Source: Symbiodinium natans (lineage: Eukaryota; Sar; Dinophyceae; Suessiales; Symbiodiniaceae). Taken from it: 64,000 nt of DNA. Positions 42,248-53,851 of the stretch are shown piece after piece. Every line of letters starts with the position of its first letter. Within the stretch, counting starts at the first letter, position 1. The stretch is taken from contig CAJNDS010000380.1 of NCBI GenBank assembly GCA_905221605.1, positions 1-64,000 on the forward strand, given 5' to 3'. The translations under genes were made by a program, and so were the position numbers. The notes below the pieces were generated by a model. The model searched no databases, was not told the DNA's origin, and saw nothing but the letters and a program-made list of their open reading frames with translations.

Positions 42248-43150
42248 CTATATCATCTTTAGGACCTGCACTCTGCCTGTGTTGCAGGGTGGCTCGCAAG
42301 GCAAGGAAACCGTTTCTACTGGCAAATTGAAAGGTTCTGCAGCAAGATCAATGCACTGGCACGCATGCTCTTCTTGAGGAATGTCGTGATTGGGATACTC
42401 ACTGGCAGTGCACCAGACATTGGCGAAAATCACGTACTTGAATCTGCGTTCGCCAGAAGCTGTAAGAAGTTGCTGTCGGATGAGATACCGGAAAATGTCC
42501 ACATTGGGCATGTGCTGCAAGGTGTCCTTGGTCAACAGTAAATCTGCTTGGGGCAGCGGCGTGAGGGTCATGTCGGCACGCATTGTCTTGAAGGATGAGA
42601 ATCCAACGGCGTTGCCTTGCAAAAAGTTCTGATTCGCATCAACCATCTCCTGTAAGAGATCTACCCCGGTATATGCAATGGGTGGCCAGCTGACCTTAGA
42701 TTGCCAACCGCTTGGCCAATGGCCAGCTGAAGCCTCGACCATGGAGGAGATCGAATGCTCTTGGATGAAATTCAAAAGGAAGTCCACGAGGGGCTGAATG
42801 TTCTGGAGCTCAGAGGATGGTCCGGAGACAGCCTGAGTCTTCTTGTCAGCCGGATCTCTCCAATTGGGTTCTTTGCTTCGCTGGTCAGCAAACTGAGCAT
42901 AATGCGAGAAAGTATCTGCACGCTCATCCACCTTGGAGGTCTTATAGTGCACGAACCACCAGGGTGATCGGTAACCCGTGTAATCGGGATCCTTCACGTA
43001 ATCCGGTTTTGCAGGAAGCTCTGCTTGACAAGCGGAGCGAGTTATCCCATGACAGACCACGCATGCAGCCACAGTGGCCAACAGCATCCCTGCTAGGTGC
43101 CCATATGTCAGGACAACAGGACTCCGCAATATGCGAAAAGGTTTTGCCAT
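42248..43150 (-). CDS. Membrane-anchored class I SAM-dependent methyltransferase
   Basis: 300 aa from ATG at 43150 (MAKPF); an earlier in-frame triplet at 43162 is TTG, so it was not used. Residues 14-33 are hydrophobic (VLTYGHLAGMLLATVAACVV), a probable signal anchor placing the enzyme in the secretory pathway. The catalytic part follows: SSMVEASAGHWPSGWQSK (glycine loop region), YTGVDLLQEMVDANQNF (the acidic residue that usually contacts the SAM ribose), MRADMTLTPLPQADLLLTKD, LQHMPNVDIF and RFKYVIFAN. The order GVD-D-LP-ADL-RD-LQH is that of a family of class I methyltransferases; here the common RD is KD. Substrate unknown. It is intronless as read. A divergent relative lies at 53852-55237 on the same strand. 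Other cluster members are FkbM and glycosyltransferase genes. Confidence 0.75.
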   Translation of the reverse strand: MAKPFRILRSPVVLTYGHLAGMLLATVAACVVCHGITRSACQAELPAKPDYVKDPDYTGYRSPWWFVHYKTSKVDERADTFSHYAQFADQRSKEPNWRDPADKKTQAVSGPSSELQNIQPLVDFLLNFIQEHSISSMVEASAGHWPSGWQSKVSWPPIAYTGVDLLQEMVDANQNFLQGNAVGFSSFKTMRADMTLTPLPQADLLLTKDTLQHMPNVDIFRYLIRQQLLTASGERRFKYVIFANVWCTASEYPNHDIPQEEHACQCIDLAAEPFNLPVETVSLPCEPPCNTGRVQVLKMI

Positions 43151-45168
43151 GCCGCGATGCAAAAAGAGATCGGGCGCCGAACTTCCTTGATCCAGTCAGG
43201 TGGTGCAAGCCCAGTTCATTTTGATCGCACGTGACTACATGAACCAAGTGAACTCCGCAAGTCCTGGAAAACAATAATTGACTGTACAGAAAAAGATGGC
43301 AAAACGACCCACACACTACACACATGAATACGTGCGTGGGTGGGCTGGCATGAGCATAGTTCGCCTAACCTCCCAACCCATAGCTTCGTGCATAAGTTTA
43401 CGATGAACCTGATCACCTGCGAAGAAAACTCGCCCGGAGTCCATGCTCCACGCAGAAGGCGTTGCCAGAATGCCTATGATACTATTTGATTTCTGATGTC
43501 GCATGATGCCTATGATGTTATATGATTTCTGGCGTCGCACTGGCAATGCCCCAAATTCCTTCTCTCAACCCCTAGCAGCAAGTCTTGCTCCTCACCGAAC
43601 TGGCAATGCAGGAGAGTGCCATGAGTCTTGACATTCTCGCACCAGCCTCAGCCGGGAACTTGTGCATTTTTTTGAGGTTGGTTTTCTATGGGCGTGAGAC
43701 AGAGGATTTGTAACCGCTCGAAAGAACTGTGTCAACAAGACGCAGGATTAAAAGAGTGAACAAGAGAGCAGGCAAGATGTAATTGTAACTCCTTGACCGT
43801 GAAGTTACCGCTCCAAAGACTGCTATCATCATATTAGGGATTTCAAAGGGGTTTTAGGAGTTAGGGTCTCACGGTGTGATGAGTGAACAAGACTGTGAGG
43901 AAAGAGACAAAGACCCAGATGAACCAGCTCCTACTTGTTCAGGGGTCTTTCACTGGGTTACTCGGGAGGTTTCCAAGCCTCTGAAAAGCGCCCATATTGT
44001 AGCTTATAACCTCGACATCCGGTCAATCATAAAACCAAGATCCCGTCTTTTGGTCGGTGTCTGTCTCTCGGGCGGTCCAGTCCGCTAGCTTAAACAATGC
44101 CGTGTAGCTTTGGGGGAAATATTCCTTTCTGGAGGGGGTCTGGTTTCTGTGGCTGTGGGGCCTGAAGAACCCTATAAAGCCCTAAGCCTAAATCGCTAAG
44201 CTCCTTTTCAACGCTGGAAGGCCAATCTACGAAAAATCCCGAAGAAAGCTGAAGCCCACCTTGCTCTACTCTGTATGTTATAGTAGATAGCAAACAAGAG
44301 TTTACTACTAGTGTACTGGAGGCTATTGCGGAGTACAGTGTCTATTGTAGTATGCCCGAAACTTTCAGTCCCAGAATCTACCATTGGCCGCAGAAACAGC
44401 CAGTGATGCGTCCCACCACTGTACTACACTGTACTGTACTTCTTACACTCCGAGCTCCCTCGTGGCCAGGTCGCATAAAAGCCCAGCAAGGGCGCAATGC
44501 TCCGGAGCGAGAAAAAAAACCGCATGCTGCCATCGCGTCAGTGGAGGGAATGGCATCCTATATTGTACTTTGCTAGAATATCATATTATAGCATATTCTG
44601 CCGTCTATAGCGCAGACTACACAAACACGGGGCACTTTGCTAGTGCCAGGAACAGGTGCACAAGAGGCCTTGCGCAACAGTAGTATAACAACAATAAGTC
44701 TACAGTCTTGACCCCGTCTCCGAGCAGGGTCAGTCATGTTGGACTTAGATGCCTGCACTTTGATGAGTGTTGTCGTCCTGCGTTGTGCTCTACTAGACTG
44801 CTTATATACTGCAAAACACCATAGCGCTTGTTTGTGGATGCTATGCTATATACTATTTCGGGGTTTTGCGCACGAGGTGCTCGGCCGAACCGCAACATGA
44901 ACCCTTCACCTAGAACCCGCGGGGATTCGGAACGAAGGGACTTCGGATGTGGAGCGGTGTGAAGAACGATCAACGCCAAATGCCCCATCAGCACGGCGCC
45001 ATGAAAGGAATGAGGGCCTGCCTTCTAAACACTCCAGAAACTGGATCGTCAGCCTGGGCACAATGAGACACAACCAAAGCACTTTTGGTGATAGCAGCGT
45101 CCGTGTCCCAGTAAGACTCGACCGCTACTGGATGCAAGCAATTTTCATCAGAATCTTCGAAGCACAGC
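43151..45168. other. Intergenic; one short tandem repeat
   Basis: At 43468-43545 a unit of about 36 bp beginning ATGCCTATGAT and ending TGATTTCTG-YGTCGCA occurs twice. No gene is recognised in the rest. Confidence 0.45.
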
Positions 45169-46024
45169 TTAGCTTAAGACGAAGATGAGGTCAACAGTCA
45201 TCTCCTTTGCAAAATACACTGGATTCCAGACATCATGCATACTGTTCCGGCCGCGGCCATCGACGCTGACAACGTACTTCTCTGCCAGCGAATACCGGTT
45301 GGAAGTCATGAGCTGGATGAGTTTCTGTGCTCCCTCCTGTTTACGGCACCAGAACTTCCAGGAGTCTGCACGTGACCATCCATCCCTGGTCAAAATGCAG
45401 GACTCCATGTGTGACTCTACTTGGATTAAGCCCACCCGATACTTGTCAAACGGAAATGCCTCGAGTATCTCCAACTCGCTGCCTTCGGTATCCACGGTCA
45501 TATAATCAACTTCTTGAAGCTTTGCCATGTCAAGCAGTTCCTGAAGCGTGTGGCACTTGAGCGGGGTGATACTTGTAATGTTAAACCACATACGTCCCTG
45601 TTTCATGTCATCAAGGACAGCTGGGTCGTAGGTGTCCTCAAATCCCGAAAGGCCAGGCCACGGCGCATCAACAAAGTTTCTTAATCCTGACTTTCCACAC
45701 ACAGCGCCTTGCAATGCGAAACTACGGGGTCGGTTCTGTGCCAGCTCGCTTTGGAAGTGAATAGATGGCTCTGCAAGTGCCCCATGCCAGCCAAGGGTAG
45801 CTTCGAAGAAATTCGTGTTGGAGTGGTAAATGCCGTTCAAAGCACCAAACTCCACAAACGTTCCCGTGGGCGGCGATATCTTTGTGTGTGAAAAGAACCT
45901 TTTGAGAGTCCATAAGTCTTGACCGGACTGCGCCGCAACCGCCGGATGTCGGAAGATGCCGGCCGGGAGAAACTGTGTGCCAACCAGATGCAAGCCACGA
46001 AGGGCTGCAAACCATGATGCGCAC
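45169..46024 (-). CDS. FkbM-type methyltransferase domain, probably 3' part of a fusion gene
   Basis: The frame ends in TAA at 45169. It carries the FkbM signature: GTFVEFGALNGIYHSN (SAM-binding loop), FFEATLGWHGALAEPS, then VDYMTVDTEGSELEILEAF, and MESCILTRDGW before the C-terminus. FkbM enzymes O-methylate sugars or related hydroxyls using SAM. The frame has no ATG before the domain: it begins after a stop, and a splice acceptor CCCAG|G at 46025 in the correct phase joins it to a GC donor at 46115 in the glycosyltransferase frame just upstream. So this is probably the last exon of a glycosyltransferase-FkbM gene rather than a separate gene. Start is therefore set at the acceptor. If it is separate, its first exon is missing from my reading. 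Confidence 0.75.
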
Positions 46025-46096
46025 CTGGGCACATCTCAACCCATCAGCTCCACAACAAGATGGTTTTGAAATGGTTTTGAAGCACAAAGAGCTTTA

Positions 46097-47107
46097 CTAG
46101 TGTTCATTGAGACGCTCACTCTGAAGATTCGTGCCTGTGTTTGTCGCCATGCCGTCGAGGACGTGCACGCTCAGGACTTGGCGCTCCGAGGCTGCTGTTG
46201 GAGTCCATTCCACAGAGAAGAAGCCGGGATCAATCAAGTAGGGCCTATTCCCTGCACTAAGTAGGTGGCCACCCCACCAGACATCATCATGAGTGCGGCA
46301 GCCAAGGGGCGCCTCGCTCAAATTGAAAACATGGTCTCCAACCATAAACCTCTTGAAAAGAACACCAGCGAAGCCTCCACACCAGCCGTGTACAGTGCCT
46401 TCTTCCCCACGATCCATGGTCCGCTTTTTCAAACTCCGGTACCCATCGGCCCAGGCCTGACAGCTCCAGCCGATAACAGCTCACTCTGTGCTACATTTTC
46501 TGTACGGCAAATGTTAAAGTTCAGGTCCCTCTCACATGATGCTTGTAGGACAATCCAGAACAAGCTGAGGCCTTAAGAGCTCCCAAGAGCCAAAGCTTCT
46601 CGTATGCTATCATCTATAGGCGGGTGCCGTTCGAATCGTATGATAAACTTTACTCTAGCACTCACATGTACACACACACACACTGCAAAGTTCGTCTTCC
46701 TTGTTTCAAGGCTTCTCACAGAAGTCTTCCAGGAGAGCCTCCTCGCACCAAAAGGCCGGGGAGATGTTCCAAGGCAGGTGACTTGCAGCGAGAACGAGGG
46801 CCAACAGCGTGTCTTTGTGGTACTTCGTATCATCATCCACGGTTATGAGCCAGGTCTTGGGGTCCTTCTCCACTTGCAGAGCTGCCAGGAGCTTGGTAGC
46901 AGGGCCCCAGTCATCACTTATCTGCTTCACGGCGATGATGTTGCTGATACCCTTGATCTCCTCCCAGAAAGTAGGGTCACCTGCCACTCCATCACCAGCT
47001 ACTTGGCTCCCACGGCCTTTGATCGAAGACTTGGTGAAAGGATTCCTCAGATCACTGTTGCGAGTGCTGAAAGCCCCGCGCTCAAATCCCACGGAAGCTG
47101 GGAACAC
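46097..47107 (-). CDS. Glycosyltransferase-like domain with one GT-AG intron
   Basis: Two exons are clear. The first (47107 down to 46720) reads DDWGPATKLLAAL and WLITVDDDTKYH, a DDD-type metal/nucleotide-sugar site. The second (46479 downward) reads GWSCQAWADGY, GWCGGFAGVLFKR and PLGCRTHDDVWWGG. The intron 46480-46719 starts GTGAGA, ends AG and joins phases correctly (TCT codon). Together this resembles the glycosyltransferase-2-like proteins with WGPATK, DDD and HDD motifs that I associate with dinoflagellates. They would transfer a sugar from a nucleotide donor; acceptor unknown. As read, the frame stops at 46097; alternatively a GC-AG intron 46025-46115 removes that stop and continues into the FkbM domain. 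Upstream exons and the start are not found; the first codons of the 47107 frame are not an ATG. Confidence 0.65.
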
Positions 47108-47244
47108 ACATGACTACACCAAAGCACCGGCAAAAAACTGCAAGGCGAAGCTCTGCCCCAAACCCGCGAGATCAGAGAAACATGCCAAGCTTGAGTCCAT
47201 TTTGAAACCCTCCATGATTTCGGTCGTCCTTCTAGCAAGGACAC

Positions 47245-48430
47245 TCGGGAAACATCAGCTCAGGACCCGCCTAAAGCTCTAGCAGGCCTTGAGGCTTTAA
47301 CCTGCTTACAAACGGACCTGGCATCATACTTCTACATAACATACTCCTGCAAAGCCTCTGCATCCTTGCGGCTCCCCATCAAAAAAAACGACAGAACATA
47401 AATGACAAGCCCAGAATGGGTTCCACTCCGTCCTGGAGTTGAAACGATGAGCACCAGCACTAAACTTAACCCATGAAGACAACATTCCAAGGTCATGTCG
47501 CCTAAAAGCCCAGGTTCTCTGTGACAAAAACGTAGATGGCATCGGCCGGGCAACTTTGAGCTGCTAGTGACTCCAGGGCCATCTTGAGGTGTCCAAGTCC
47601 TCGCACTTCATACTTCTCTTCTTTTCTTTTTTCGCTTCTCTTGAGAGGCTCACAAGAGGCTCGAAGCTTAAAACGGGTTTCAATTACTAGGGTTGTGGTA
47701 CAATGCCGTCAAATACCTTCTAAACAACATGGATCTTGCCCTGTGTCCCTGAAAGACTTGGGAGGCAATAGACCCTTATACCCAAAGCTTTCTGGAGATC
47801 TTCGAAACACCAAAAGCTCCTATTGCAAGTGCTTCTTCGCAAGACGGGGCATCTGGGGACCAAAAATAGGACAAGTACGATGCGAGCGTGACAGATCCGG
47901 GATTCGGCAAACGTTGGGCTTGAGGCTGTAGGGCTTCAGGTTTCCGATAGAACGCAATGGGTGAGTCAGGGGCTCTTGGGCGGGTCAGAGTATGACTATG
48001 GCTCAGGGGATGGGTCCGAACTGCTTTTCAGCCCAAGCGTCGTCCCTCGAAAGTCGACAGGGTGACAACCACGCGTGTAGGTTTGTTGCATGTGTTCTTG
48101 CTGGCCCTGGCTGCTTCCACTATTTCACGCAGCGATGCACCTTCAAAGAGACTCTCCTGCTGCGGAACCTGGCTGCTGAGCCCGCCAAAATATCAAAGCG
48201 CCCCAAGAAAACACGATTTTAGACACTGTGCAGAGCATATGCTTAATGCGCCAACACAGGAACATAGAAGGAGGCGAAGCTGCCCTGCCCGCTGCCAAGA
48301 AATCGAGGTGCTACCACTGCTATCCTTGGCAATTCTTCTTGGAACAGCTTCTTCGGGATTGTGGCAAAAACACATTCTCTTTCAAGGGCTCACAGCATGG
48401 GATCCTGATAGTTTGAGATGCCCGCGCCTC
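47245..48430. other. No gene recognised
   Basis: Possible introns or upstream exons of the minus-strand glycosyltransferase gene; none could be supported. Confidence 0.35.
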
Positions 48431-48694
48431 TCAAGCTCGGTCCCCATTAAAGTCGTTAAGCCCACTGTGCACAACATCCCATGACGACATGAAAAGCACA
48501 CCATAAACCCCCTCCCAAGTCTTCCAAGGACGTCCCAGGATCAGGGCCACCAGCGCAGACAGCACGAGACCCTGCATGACGCTGCGCCTCTTGACCGTCG
48601 ATGTTAGGGTTGAAATCAAAGATTTTATTTCATGTTTGAAGTCGAGTCTTTGTCCAAAGGTGGATGTCCCATGTGGCTTCAAAAAACGAGACAT
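48431..48694 (-). CDS. Short hypothetical with signal-anchor-like segment
   Basis: 87 codons from a real ATG at 48694. The middle is hydrophobic (MQGLVLSALVALILG). Its strand and position, 1.3 kb upstream of the glycosyltransferase exons, would suit a first exon that supplies the membrane anchor, but no splice pair was worked out. It may equally be chance. Confidence 0.2.
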   Translation of the reverse strand: MSRFLKPHGTSTFGQRLDFKHEIKSLISTLTSTVKRRSVMQGLVLSALVALILGRPWKTWEGVYGVLFMSSWDVVHSGLNDFNGDRA

Positions 48695-50791
48695 TGCCGA
48701 GCATTATATAGGCTGGTGGGCGGTCTATAAATCTAGATAGGGCTTATAAAGAAACTACCGCTGAGTTGCTAAACGTTTCATACTTCCCTTAAAGATGCTC
48801 CAACGAGGGATAACGAGGGATGCTGTGAGAAATTGTGATTCCTTAAGGAAAAATCTGCGGAGATTGTCGAGTCGTCATCGTGGGCATGCCGGGCTTTTCT
48901 TTATTTGCCGGGGGCTTTACCCATCCCGAAATATCGCCCCATGTGTCCCTGAATTCCGGCCCCGTAATGGGTAGGTAGGTCTTTGGGCATCGAGCCTGGA
49001 TGCGACGTAATAAGGAATCGCAGTTTTCTGCTGCAGCCTCCAACTCCAAAAAAAAGCGAGAGCACGTGGGCAACTGCTTACTTATGCCTGAAGCAATTCA
49101 AAATCTCCGTGCTTTCCACATTTTTGGGGAGGCCAGTTTTGTTTCTTTAAATCTTAATTTTTTTGTGCATGTTGGACAGTAGTCTTCGGGACAAAACACT
49201 AATTTCTGCAAATCAAAGTGTTTTATTACTCAGATCCTCGGATTGAGCCCTGCTTGGCTTGACCTATTTGGGACTGTCTTCGCAGGCGATGATGGACAGT
49301 CGGAGCACGCTTAGTTGGATTGGAGGTGATAGGTTCCGTTTGTTCAGTCCAAGAGAACCTTGAGTCTCAAACTAAGCCGCAGAAGAATTGCAACTTAGAC
49401 CACCAGCAAACCCTTTGGAGTAAGTACGTAAGGAAAAAACTTGAGCAGCAAGTAGCGGCACACAGAAGTCGTGCTGATACTGGAACAGGTTGCTTGTGAA
49501 AACTGTAGCGATCAATGTCTGTGAAATACCCCTGCTGGTACAGCCTACGACTGTACTTGCTAACTAGACCGAGCAGTTTTGAATCGGGTCATCATCTATC
49601 TGCGAGCCAGCTGCCACGTGACTTGATCGTCCAAGTGCACCTTTTTAGAATTAGTGGCTGAACCCCCCCTGAAGCCAAAACTCTGAAGACTGAAGGTTGA
49701 CCCATAGTGCTGGCCTGCAGGCAGGCGGCCGCTGTGAAGGCGCCAAGCCACAAGCCCAATGTTAATCTACAGACAAAGAAATATGTTCGGTTAATCACCA
49801 CGTTCTCATAAGAAGGAAAGAAACCTGCACAAGGGAGCCTGCGGCATTACCAAAGGACCAGAGACATTTTTCCTTTCTTTTTAAGTCCCATTTGGGGGTG
49901 ACAGGGATACTTGTGCGGCTACTTCTCAACTTCCCATACCACAAAAAGGGCGGAAGACATCTTGAGCAATTTCTGCAGGTTCCGGGCCATGCGATTTCCA
50001 TCCAATTTCCATCAAGGGCGACAAATGCGACAATCTAGATAATCTAGTAGTCTTGCATTGGAGGTCACCATCAAGCTTCAAGTCCTAGAAGCCTAGCTAG
50101 CCCCCAAAGGACCGCGCCTTAACCCTCGCAGCTTTGCCACTTGGACCGCGGGGTTTACTGATTGACGTGTACGCTTCAGTCTAAATCTCAACTGTCCTGC
50201 TTACCAATCTAAACACTGTAGGGCCCACTTCTTGGGCTTGGTGTTGGGCAGGTGCTTCGCAAAACAGATACAAGCAGTATACCGGAATGAGTATGAACGA
50301 TTGTCCAGGCCTTCGTATTACATGGGATCTCTGATGACGTGGCTGAAAAAATCGATTTACATGGGAAGTGGCTCCGAAGGCTTGCCCATCTTTTCGGCTT
50401 TCCATGGCTTGCATAGCGTATCAACCTAGCCAAAAGGTCAGGGCGAGCAAGCCCATGAAACCCACTCTGGCCCGAAACATCAAAGCGCTCTTTACTCACG
50501 GAGCTCACGTGCGGTCATGGATTGACTTAGTTATCTTAGTTCCGGATCCAGGAACCGAACCGGAACCGCACATTTAACCGACTCCCCAACCGAACCACAC
50601 CCTTGCACATAGAATTCAAGGTTTTGTGTTCATGGCTAAGCCATATAAATTCATTTAATTTAGGGGCACTGGGTTCGGCTTGCTGAATCATGGCTGCAAC
50701 TCATCTGCAGCTGTCAGCACATTCGCGGCCGATCATCCGCCTGAACCAAACAACCTAAGCAGTGCACGGTGAGCTCGCAGTCCCCAATTCT
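48695..50791. other. No gene recognised
   Basis: Intergenic sequence inside the minus-strand cluster. No domain was recognised on either strand. Confidence 0.4.
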
Positions 50792-52330
50792 TTAGTCCTC
50801 GTCTCTGGGGAGCCCAGGGCTCACACGACTCATGCTCTGACATTGGAAATCTTTCATGGCAAAGAGGCTTAAGGCAATGGTGACCAGCACCGTGGCTTCC
50901 CAAATGCTTTGCATGGGCCCTGGGCCACTGCAAACTGGCGCAGGCTTCCACATCGCATGGAAGACAAAACCGCCAAGGATGGCAGACTGTGCGCTAGCGA
51001 GGAACACCAGCCACGCTTGGCACGCATGGCGCTGTGAGCAACACCTTGCAGCAGGCCACAGCACGGCAGGGTACAAAAAAGCAAAGTTGGAGACTGCAAA
51101 GGCCAGCCCTTCATGGACGCAGGTCCACGTGCAGTCCAGGCCTGTGATAGGCTCCTTGAGATTCACCGGAAGAATCTCCAGCGAGCGGAACACCCGAAGC
51201 CACACAGGCAGGACAAGCATACGCCAAAGCGGCACCGGCCCAAGCTGGCAAGCCTGGCAAGCCGCCAGCTGCGAAACAATCGAGGCAAGGAAGTCACAGC
51301 CACGGGCGCTGGCCCAAAGGAAGCCTGCCCACAGGACCAGGCACCAAAGGTGCACAGTAAAGGCAGGACCTCCCCGCTGCCACACCCAAACCCCCCACAA
51401 GGAGTTCGACACACATTGCTTGGCGGAGAAACCTTGCCTCCGCAAACTGCTCTCCATTTCTCGATATTTGGCCTCCCAAACTTTCTCGGACTCAGATGTC
51501 CCGTATACAGTATCCCTCTCATACAAGACCAGCTTCACCGAGGGATCCTCGAAGGATGACTGGAACTGATGATACACGTCAGGCCAACAGCCGTCACAGT
51601 CAATAAACCACACAGCAGGAAGCTTCCCAAGGACAGCACGCATATGTTCAGGCGTGAAGCACCTCTCGACGAGGAAGCTGTCCTGGTCGTCGTCAGTCCT
51701 GAATTTCATAGGTGCCGAAAGATTGCGCGGAGAATCCAACCCCTTGCCACCATCCATAAGTTGTGCGCCGTCTGGACAATGCTCCCGGTCAGCCATCAGC
51801 CCATGTGCCAGCTGGACCTGCGGAGCTGCAGACCGTTCCTAGCTTTACAAAAAAATCACCAGGTTGCATGTGCTACCGTGAGGTATGTTGCGAAGTCTTA
51901 GTTTGGAAATTCTGTTGCTACAAACTATAATAAATAATCCATTTCAATACTGCACCTCGCTTCCGCTTGCAGCGAGGTTCTTCTGCAGGAGCGGCAGGAC
52001 ACCAGTGTTGGGTTCTACACATACGGTCCGCAACCCCACCCTGCCGCCTTTGTTGGCTTCCAGAAGCTTGTCCAAAAAAATGCAACTGGTTCCCACATAG
52101 ACCCCGATGTTGATGCCGGTCTCATAAGAGGCATCCCAGTGCTTAAAAAGGCCCTGCTGCTCGGCCGACTCCATCCTTGCGTTCGGCAGCACACTGCCAC
52201 TTCTCAATTCCAAGGAGAAGGACGGCGCGAAGCTTGGAAAAAGCACCGTGCGCCCATTACAGCACAGTACAATCAAAGAATAACTTGCCAAGGCCGTCAG
52301 GGCAGATCCCAGCAACATCTTGACAGTCAT
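50792..52330 (-). CDS. FkbM-like methyltransferase fused to a multispanning membrane domain
   Basis: Two exons: 52330-51956 and 51817-50792, joined by a GT-AG intron (51818-51955, phase 0; donor GAG|GTGCAG, acceptor CCGCAG|G). The start is set at ATG 52330, because the longer frame begins with TTG after a stop. It encodes 466 aa. A hydrophobic N-terminus (MLLGSALTALASYSLIVL) is followed by NIGVYVGTSCIFLDKLL and VCVEPNTGVLPLLQKNL, the SAM-binding start of an FkbM-like fold; exon 2 continues LPAVWFIDCDGCWPDVYHQF and ends the domain near WGVWVWQR. About five hydrophobic helices follow (for example LWCLVLWAGFLWASA, VSNFAFLYPAVLW, ATVLVTIALSLFA). An FkbM domain followed by such a membrane region is unusual. 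The D-x-E triad normally seen is altered to DCDGC. Substrate unknown. Confidence 0.65.
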
Positions 52331-52435
52331 ACCATCAATCGAGCTGAAGCCTTCTGTTTTTCCGAAACATGATGCGAAACCCAGCCAACAATACCAAATG
52401 AAAAGTGCAAAAATAGCGTGCAAAGACACGTTCAA

Positions 52436-53851
52436 TGATACCTAGCAGTCAACTTCGCCTGCCTTTGTGGTTGAATTGGTTGATGCTTCAAAAGCATCTG
52501 CATGTCTCGCTGCGCTACCATGTCTAGAAGCAACAGCTGGCCAAAATCCTTTTGGAGCTGCAGAAGGTTGCAGCATCAATGCAACGCATCTCTAGATGAT
52601 ACGAGCCACTGCTTCACAGACAAATTTTTGCGTCCATGGAAGCACAAAGTCTAAAACGGAGCCCGTGAAGCCTGAAGCGAGCGGTCGGCTTTTTGCATGA
52701 AGTGAAGCGATCGAGCTTGACCTCGCAACGCGCGGGTTTCACCTACCTTGGCCTTGCCAGGCACTTATACATACACCCTGTAGGATAATTACATGAGCAT
52801 TAGTACAAGGGCCACATGCTTGCGCGCTTTTTTTGCGGCGATCATGGTGCAAGGAACGGCTCTTCAGCCCGACTGCGTGCCGCAATCTGTCTTCAGGTAC
52901 TGGACCACTTTGGGGTTGTCCATCACCCGGTCCTAAGTCATTACCCGCGGAGGAACAGTTTTTGGGCAAGTGCCGGTGGCCAAAATGAAAAAATGGGGTT
53001 CGTAACAGAACCCAAGGGTCTGCCCGAGTGGAGGAGTTGAATTCGAAGACGTTGGCAACCTTTGTAGCAAGGTGCTTTAGAACCCAGTACTCCGATAAGG
53101 AGCCGTTCTCCAGGGGCACTACTGTTGGAACTTCAAGGGCGCCTGTGGCACGAAACTTGTGGGTTCTGCTGGGACCCTTAATCTTATTCCCCTATATAAC
53201 CCCCATATAATATGTGTAGTGTTAGCATCACATGCTTGACGAGCATAGAAGACCTTGAGCACAAGTACATGTGGTGTCCAGTGCATCCCCCAGTGTCCAC
53301 GCATGTCTTGAAGCTTGTCACTCCTACAGTGCAAGGTCTGCGCGCACGCAGTGGCATTCGGCACGTCATCGCGCGCCTAGACAGCCCGTCTGCTGTCCTG
53401 GGCTGGCTGTGCAGATTGCCTGCCGACCTTGAAGTTTTTGCCCCAGCTCGATCCAAGCCATTGACGAGTTGCAGGTCGCGTGTGCTAGCTCAGTATCAGG
53501 ACAGCTCCGAAGCAATGCACAGCCGGTGTCCCCAACATATCCAACATCGAGTGTCCGAGCATCTGGGCATCCAGCTAGCTTGTAGAAACCATGCTTCTAC
53601 CTGATGCTAACACGTCCTGAGACACCCCAAAGAAAGCCACCCTCAAGCCGACTCCGGCCGAGCCACATCAAGGTGATAAGGTGCTACCCTTAAGTCGATC
53701 TCGTGGAAGTCTGCGAAACGGGGGCAGTCCCAGTTCCTGCCATGGATCGCCAGGGTTCCCGGGTTCATCCGGGTTCTCTGCTTGGATGCTTGATCAGCAT
53801 CGGCGCTTGCGCGGTGTGCTTCTGACTTTGGGCAGGTGCAACATTATCGGG
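52436..53851. other. No gene recognised
   Basis: A plus-strand frame at 53212-53604 is open, but shows no domain and is not supported. Confidence 0.35.

Noticed and set aside
43200-43260. Possible spliced-leader relict near the methyltransferase start
   Set aside because: Scanned by eye for a GTAGCCATTTTGGCTCAAG-like sequence here and elsewhere; none was convincing.
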